A stretch of DNA of 7,257 nt from Pseudomonadota bacterium. GTDB taxonomy: Bacteria; Pseudomonadota; Gammaproteobacteria; Steroidobacterales; Steroidobacteraceae. This document shows, piece after piece, positions 5,317-7,257 of the stretch. The stretch spans positions 1-7,257 of the forward strand of contig JAJZLX010000259.1 of the NCBI GenBank assembly GCA_021850555.1, written 5' to 3'. Both the position numbers and the translations under genes were made by a program. Position 1 is the first letter of the stretch, and every line of letters begins with the position of its first letter. The notes under the pieces are model-generated. The model saw only the letters and a list, made by a program, of their open reading frames with translations. It had not been told where the DNA came from and ran no database searches.

Positions 5317-7257
5317 TTACGCAACCCTCAGGGATCGCCCCGTCTGCGCCCGTGCCCCTGCGCGGCCGCGCGGCGGCCTGTGCGCGGCAGCGCCCTCACC
5401 GGCGCCCAAGCGCTCATCGAGCAGCTGCGCGAGCCTGTGGCCGAAGAGCTCCGGCCGGCCCTGAAACAGTCCCTGCAGGGACGCGGGGCCGCTGAGCTCG
5501 CGCGAGAGCCGCCAGCGCGTCCCGTCATCGCCGATGAGGCGCAGCGCCGCCTCGATGTACTCCTCCACGGTGTGCGCAACGAGCTCACGAGGCCAGCCCA
5601 ACCGTCCGAACAGCCCCTCGTCGATGTGCTCGAACACCTCCGGGCCGCTCTTGCACACTCCGATGAGCCCCGCGCTCACGGTATCGACGATCCCATTGGT
5701 GTTGCCGAAGGGAAAGGGGTTGAGAAACAGGTCGCAGCCGGCGATCACCCGCATGTACTCGCCATAGGGCTGCTGGCGGTGCACCGTGGCTCGATCGCCG
5801 AGGAACTGCCGCACCACCCGCGCCACTTGCAGGTACGTGAGGCCCACGGCCTGGCCGACGAGGAACTCGAAGTGCACCGGCCGGCCGGCCCGCTCGGCGA
5901 TCCGCGCACAGGCCCCGAGAAACCCCGGATTGAGCTTCATGGTGGTCGCCGCCACCGCGATCCGCACCACCTCCGGTGCGCTCTGGCGCCGCTCGATCTG
6001 CGGGCGCAGATCGAGCCCGGTGCCGGCCGCGGACGGCCGGTACGGCATGCCGTCGGGAGGCAGCCGCAGGAGCTTCTCGCTGAAGCAGGCCGGGTCCCCC
6101 ACGTAATCCTCCTCGACCACCACGTAGTCGATCTGATCGGAGTGGCTGGTCGCCGGATGCCCCAGCGCCATCGCCTGCAGCGGGGCGATGCGCATGTTCG
6201 CCAGAAACATCGTGAGCGGGTGCATCCCGACGCTCGGCATGTACAGCGCATGCGCCCCCTGGCGCTCGGCGACCTCGCGCACGTGTGCAATCTGCGCCAG
6301 CACATCCGCACCCGGACACACGATGAACTCATCGAACACCGCGCGGCCCGCCGCATCCACCGACTTCGGGCCCATCCCCACGGTGCGAAAGCGCTCGCGC
6401 GCCGCCTCCAGGGTGCGCGAGTGCGTGCGATAGATCGAGTGGCTGGCGCTGAACCATTCCAGCACCACGAGCAACACGGGCTTCTCCCCGCCGCGGGGTG
6501 GCTGCGGCGCCGGCAACGGCGCGGCAAGCCCGCGCTCGGCGAGCTTGCGCCGGATCAGCCGGTTGATGCCGCGCTTGATGTCATGTCGATCGGGACGGTC
6601 CGCGTAGCTGCAGTGCATGTACACATCGTGCAGAATGCCGACCGGCAGCTCCTCCAGGTCCTCCATCTGCTCGAGCTTGCGTGCGAGCCACGGCAGGATC
6701 ACCTCGCGCTTGCCGTGCGCGGCGGGTGAGCCGAGGAACCGCGGGGCGAGCAGCGCCAGCGCGAGCCCCACCGCCAGGGGCCGGCTGCTGCGGTAGAGCG
6801 CATCGAGATCGAGCGGCAGCTCCGCATCCGGCCCGTACAGCAGGCAATACTTGGCGAGATCGCGCGCCGCGACGTCGCAGCGCTTCTCGACCCCGGAGCC
6901 CGCGTTGTTCATTGCGCGAAGAATCGCGTCGGCGTTGCGGAACGGGCTGGCGGAAAAAATCGCGCTCAGCCAGCGGTGCCGATGCAGCAGCTGCTCGAGC
7001 CCCCCATCGCTCAGGCGAAACTCCGGGTCCGAGAACAGACAGCCGATCGCCCCGGCGATGCGCGCGAGCAGATGCTCGTCGGCTTCCTCGCCCGAGAGCA
7101 GCACCCCCGTGGGCGTGGCGTGAAAGTCGCTCCCGGCCGCGCCGGCGACGCCGTAGTGGCTGTCGAGGCTGCCGAGCAGCTCCAGAAGCTCCCGTGCGGC
7201 GAGCTCGCGCTCGCGCCGGTAGGCGTGATACTCGAAGCGCCCCAGATCAAAAGCCAT
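5317..7257 (-). CDS. hmw1C: HMW1C-like protein N-glucosyltransferase (GT41)
   Basis: The product is 646 residues, against about 620 in the family. HMW1C/NGT enzymes act in the cytoplasm and transfer glucose (galactose in some) from the UDP-sugar to asparagine in N-X-S/T sites of adhesins. Residues 1-240 look like the family's all-alpha domain, ending in YMHCSYA (213-219) and RHDIKRGINRLIRRKL (224-239), both strongly HMW1C-like. The GT-B part follows, with HSIYRTHS (273-280), YMPSVGMH (339-346), LGHPATSHSDQIDYVVVE (365-382), ATTMKLNP (437-444) and NPFPFGNTNGIVD (513-525). T438, K441, N521 and D525 match the nucleotide-sugar pocket of the Actinobacillus enzyme as I recall it, so activity is likely. 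A Gly/Arg/Ala-rich tail (about 619-646) is extra. The ATG is the last codon of the window, so its ribosome binding site is unseen and a start further upstream is possible, but the N-terminus already aligns with the family. Stop TAA. The adhesin gene follows after 67 bases. No TPR repeats are seen, unlike eukaryotic OGT. Confidence 0.95.
   Translation of the reverse strand: MAFDLGRFEYHAYRRERELAARELLELLGSLDSHYGVAGAAGSDFHATPTGVLLSGEEADEHLLARIAGAIGCLFSDPEFRLSDGGLEQLLHRHRWLSAIFSASPFRNADAILRAMNNAGSGVEKRCDVAARDLAKYCLLYGPDAELPLDLDALYRSSRPLAVGLALALLAPRFLGSPAAHGKREVILPWLARKLEQMEDLEELPVGILHDVYMHCSYADRPDRHDIKRGINRLIRRKLAERGLAAPLPAPQPPRGGEKPVLLVVLEWFSASHSIYRTHSRTLEAARERFRTVGMGPKSVDAAGRAVFDEFIVCPGADVLAQIAHVREVAERQGAHALYMPSVGMHPLTMFLANMRIAPLQAMALGHPATSHSDQIDYVVVEEDYVGDPACFSEKLLRLPPDGMPYRPSAAGTGLDLRPQIERRQSAPEVVRIAVAATTMKLNPGFLGACARIAERAGRPVHFEFLVGQAVGLTYLQVARVVRQFLGDRATVHRQQPYGEYMRVIAGCDLFLNPFPFGNTNGIVDTVSAGLIGVCKSGPEVFEHIDEGLFGRLGWPRELVAHTVEEYIEAALRLIGDDGTRWRLSRELSGPASLQGLFQGRPELFGHRLAQLLDERLGAGEGAAAHRPPRGRAGARAQTGRSLRVA

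Noticed and set aside
4086..5495. Open plus-strand frame of 469 codons across the intergenic gap
   Set aside because: It spans the adhesin start, the gap and the end of the transferase antisense to all of them, with His/Arg/Pro-rich nonsense composition.
5242..6729. Open plus-strand frame of 495 codons opposite the transferase
   Set aside because: It mirrors the transferase codons. The minus frame has unmistakable HMW1C motifs, while this one has none.

Overview
This GC-rich window suggests a proteobacterium, probably of the beta or gamma class. The best lineage clue is an extended signal peptide region (ESPR) on the large adhesin, a feature typical of secreted giants in those classes. I cannot name the genus. 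All supportable coding lies on the minus strand and occupies nearly every base, so the window reads right to left.

Right part (7257 to 5317): a complete or nearly complete gene for a soluble HMW1C-type protein N-glucosyltransferase (family GT41), a cytoplasmic enzyme that puts hexose on asparagines in N-X-S/T sites. The family's signature stretches are all present. Then comes a 67-base gap with a strong GC hairpin and a ribosome binding site. Left part (5249 to the left edge): the first 1749 codons of a giant filamentous-haemagglutinin/HMW1A-like exoprotein of the two-partner secretion (type Vb) class, still open at the edge.

The adhesin is a mosaic. In order it has an ESPR signal peptide, a TPS (haemagglutination activity) domain, a beta-helix-like stalk, a very glycine-rich module of about 260 residues, three PATR-like beta-strand repeats (units of about 60 residues) spread over about 440 residues, and a series of YDG-type repeats that is cut by the window edge. 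I counted 40 N-X-S/T sequons in the visible part, of which only one lies in the first 300 residues.

Taken together this looks like a dedicated 'modify then secrete' pair: the transferase would glycosylate the adhesin in the cytoplasm, and the protein would then pass through Sec and an outer-membrane TpsB pore. The gene order is transferase then adhesin, unlike adhesin-translocator-transferase in the Haemophilus hmw loci. The TpsB gene is not in the window. The general principle is known from Haemophilus HMW1 and ETEC EtpA. What is unusual here is the gene order and the domain composition of the presumed substrate.
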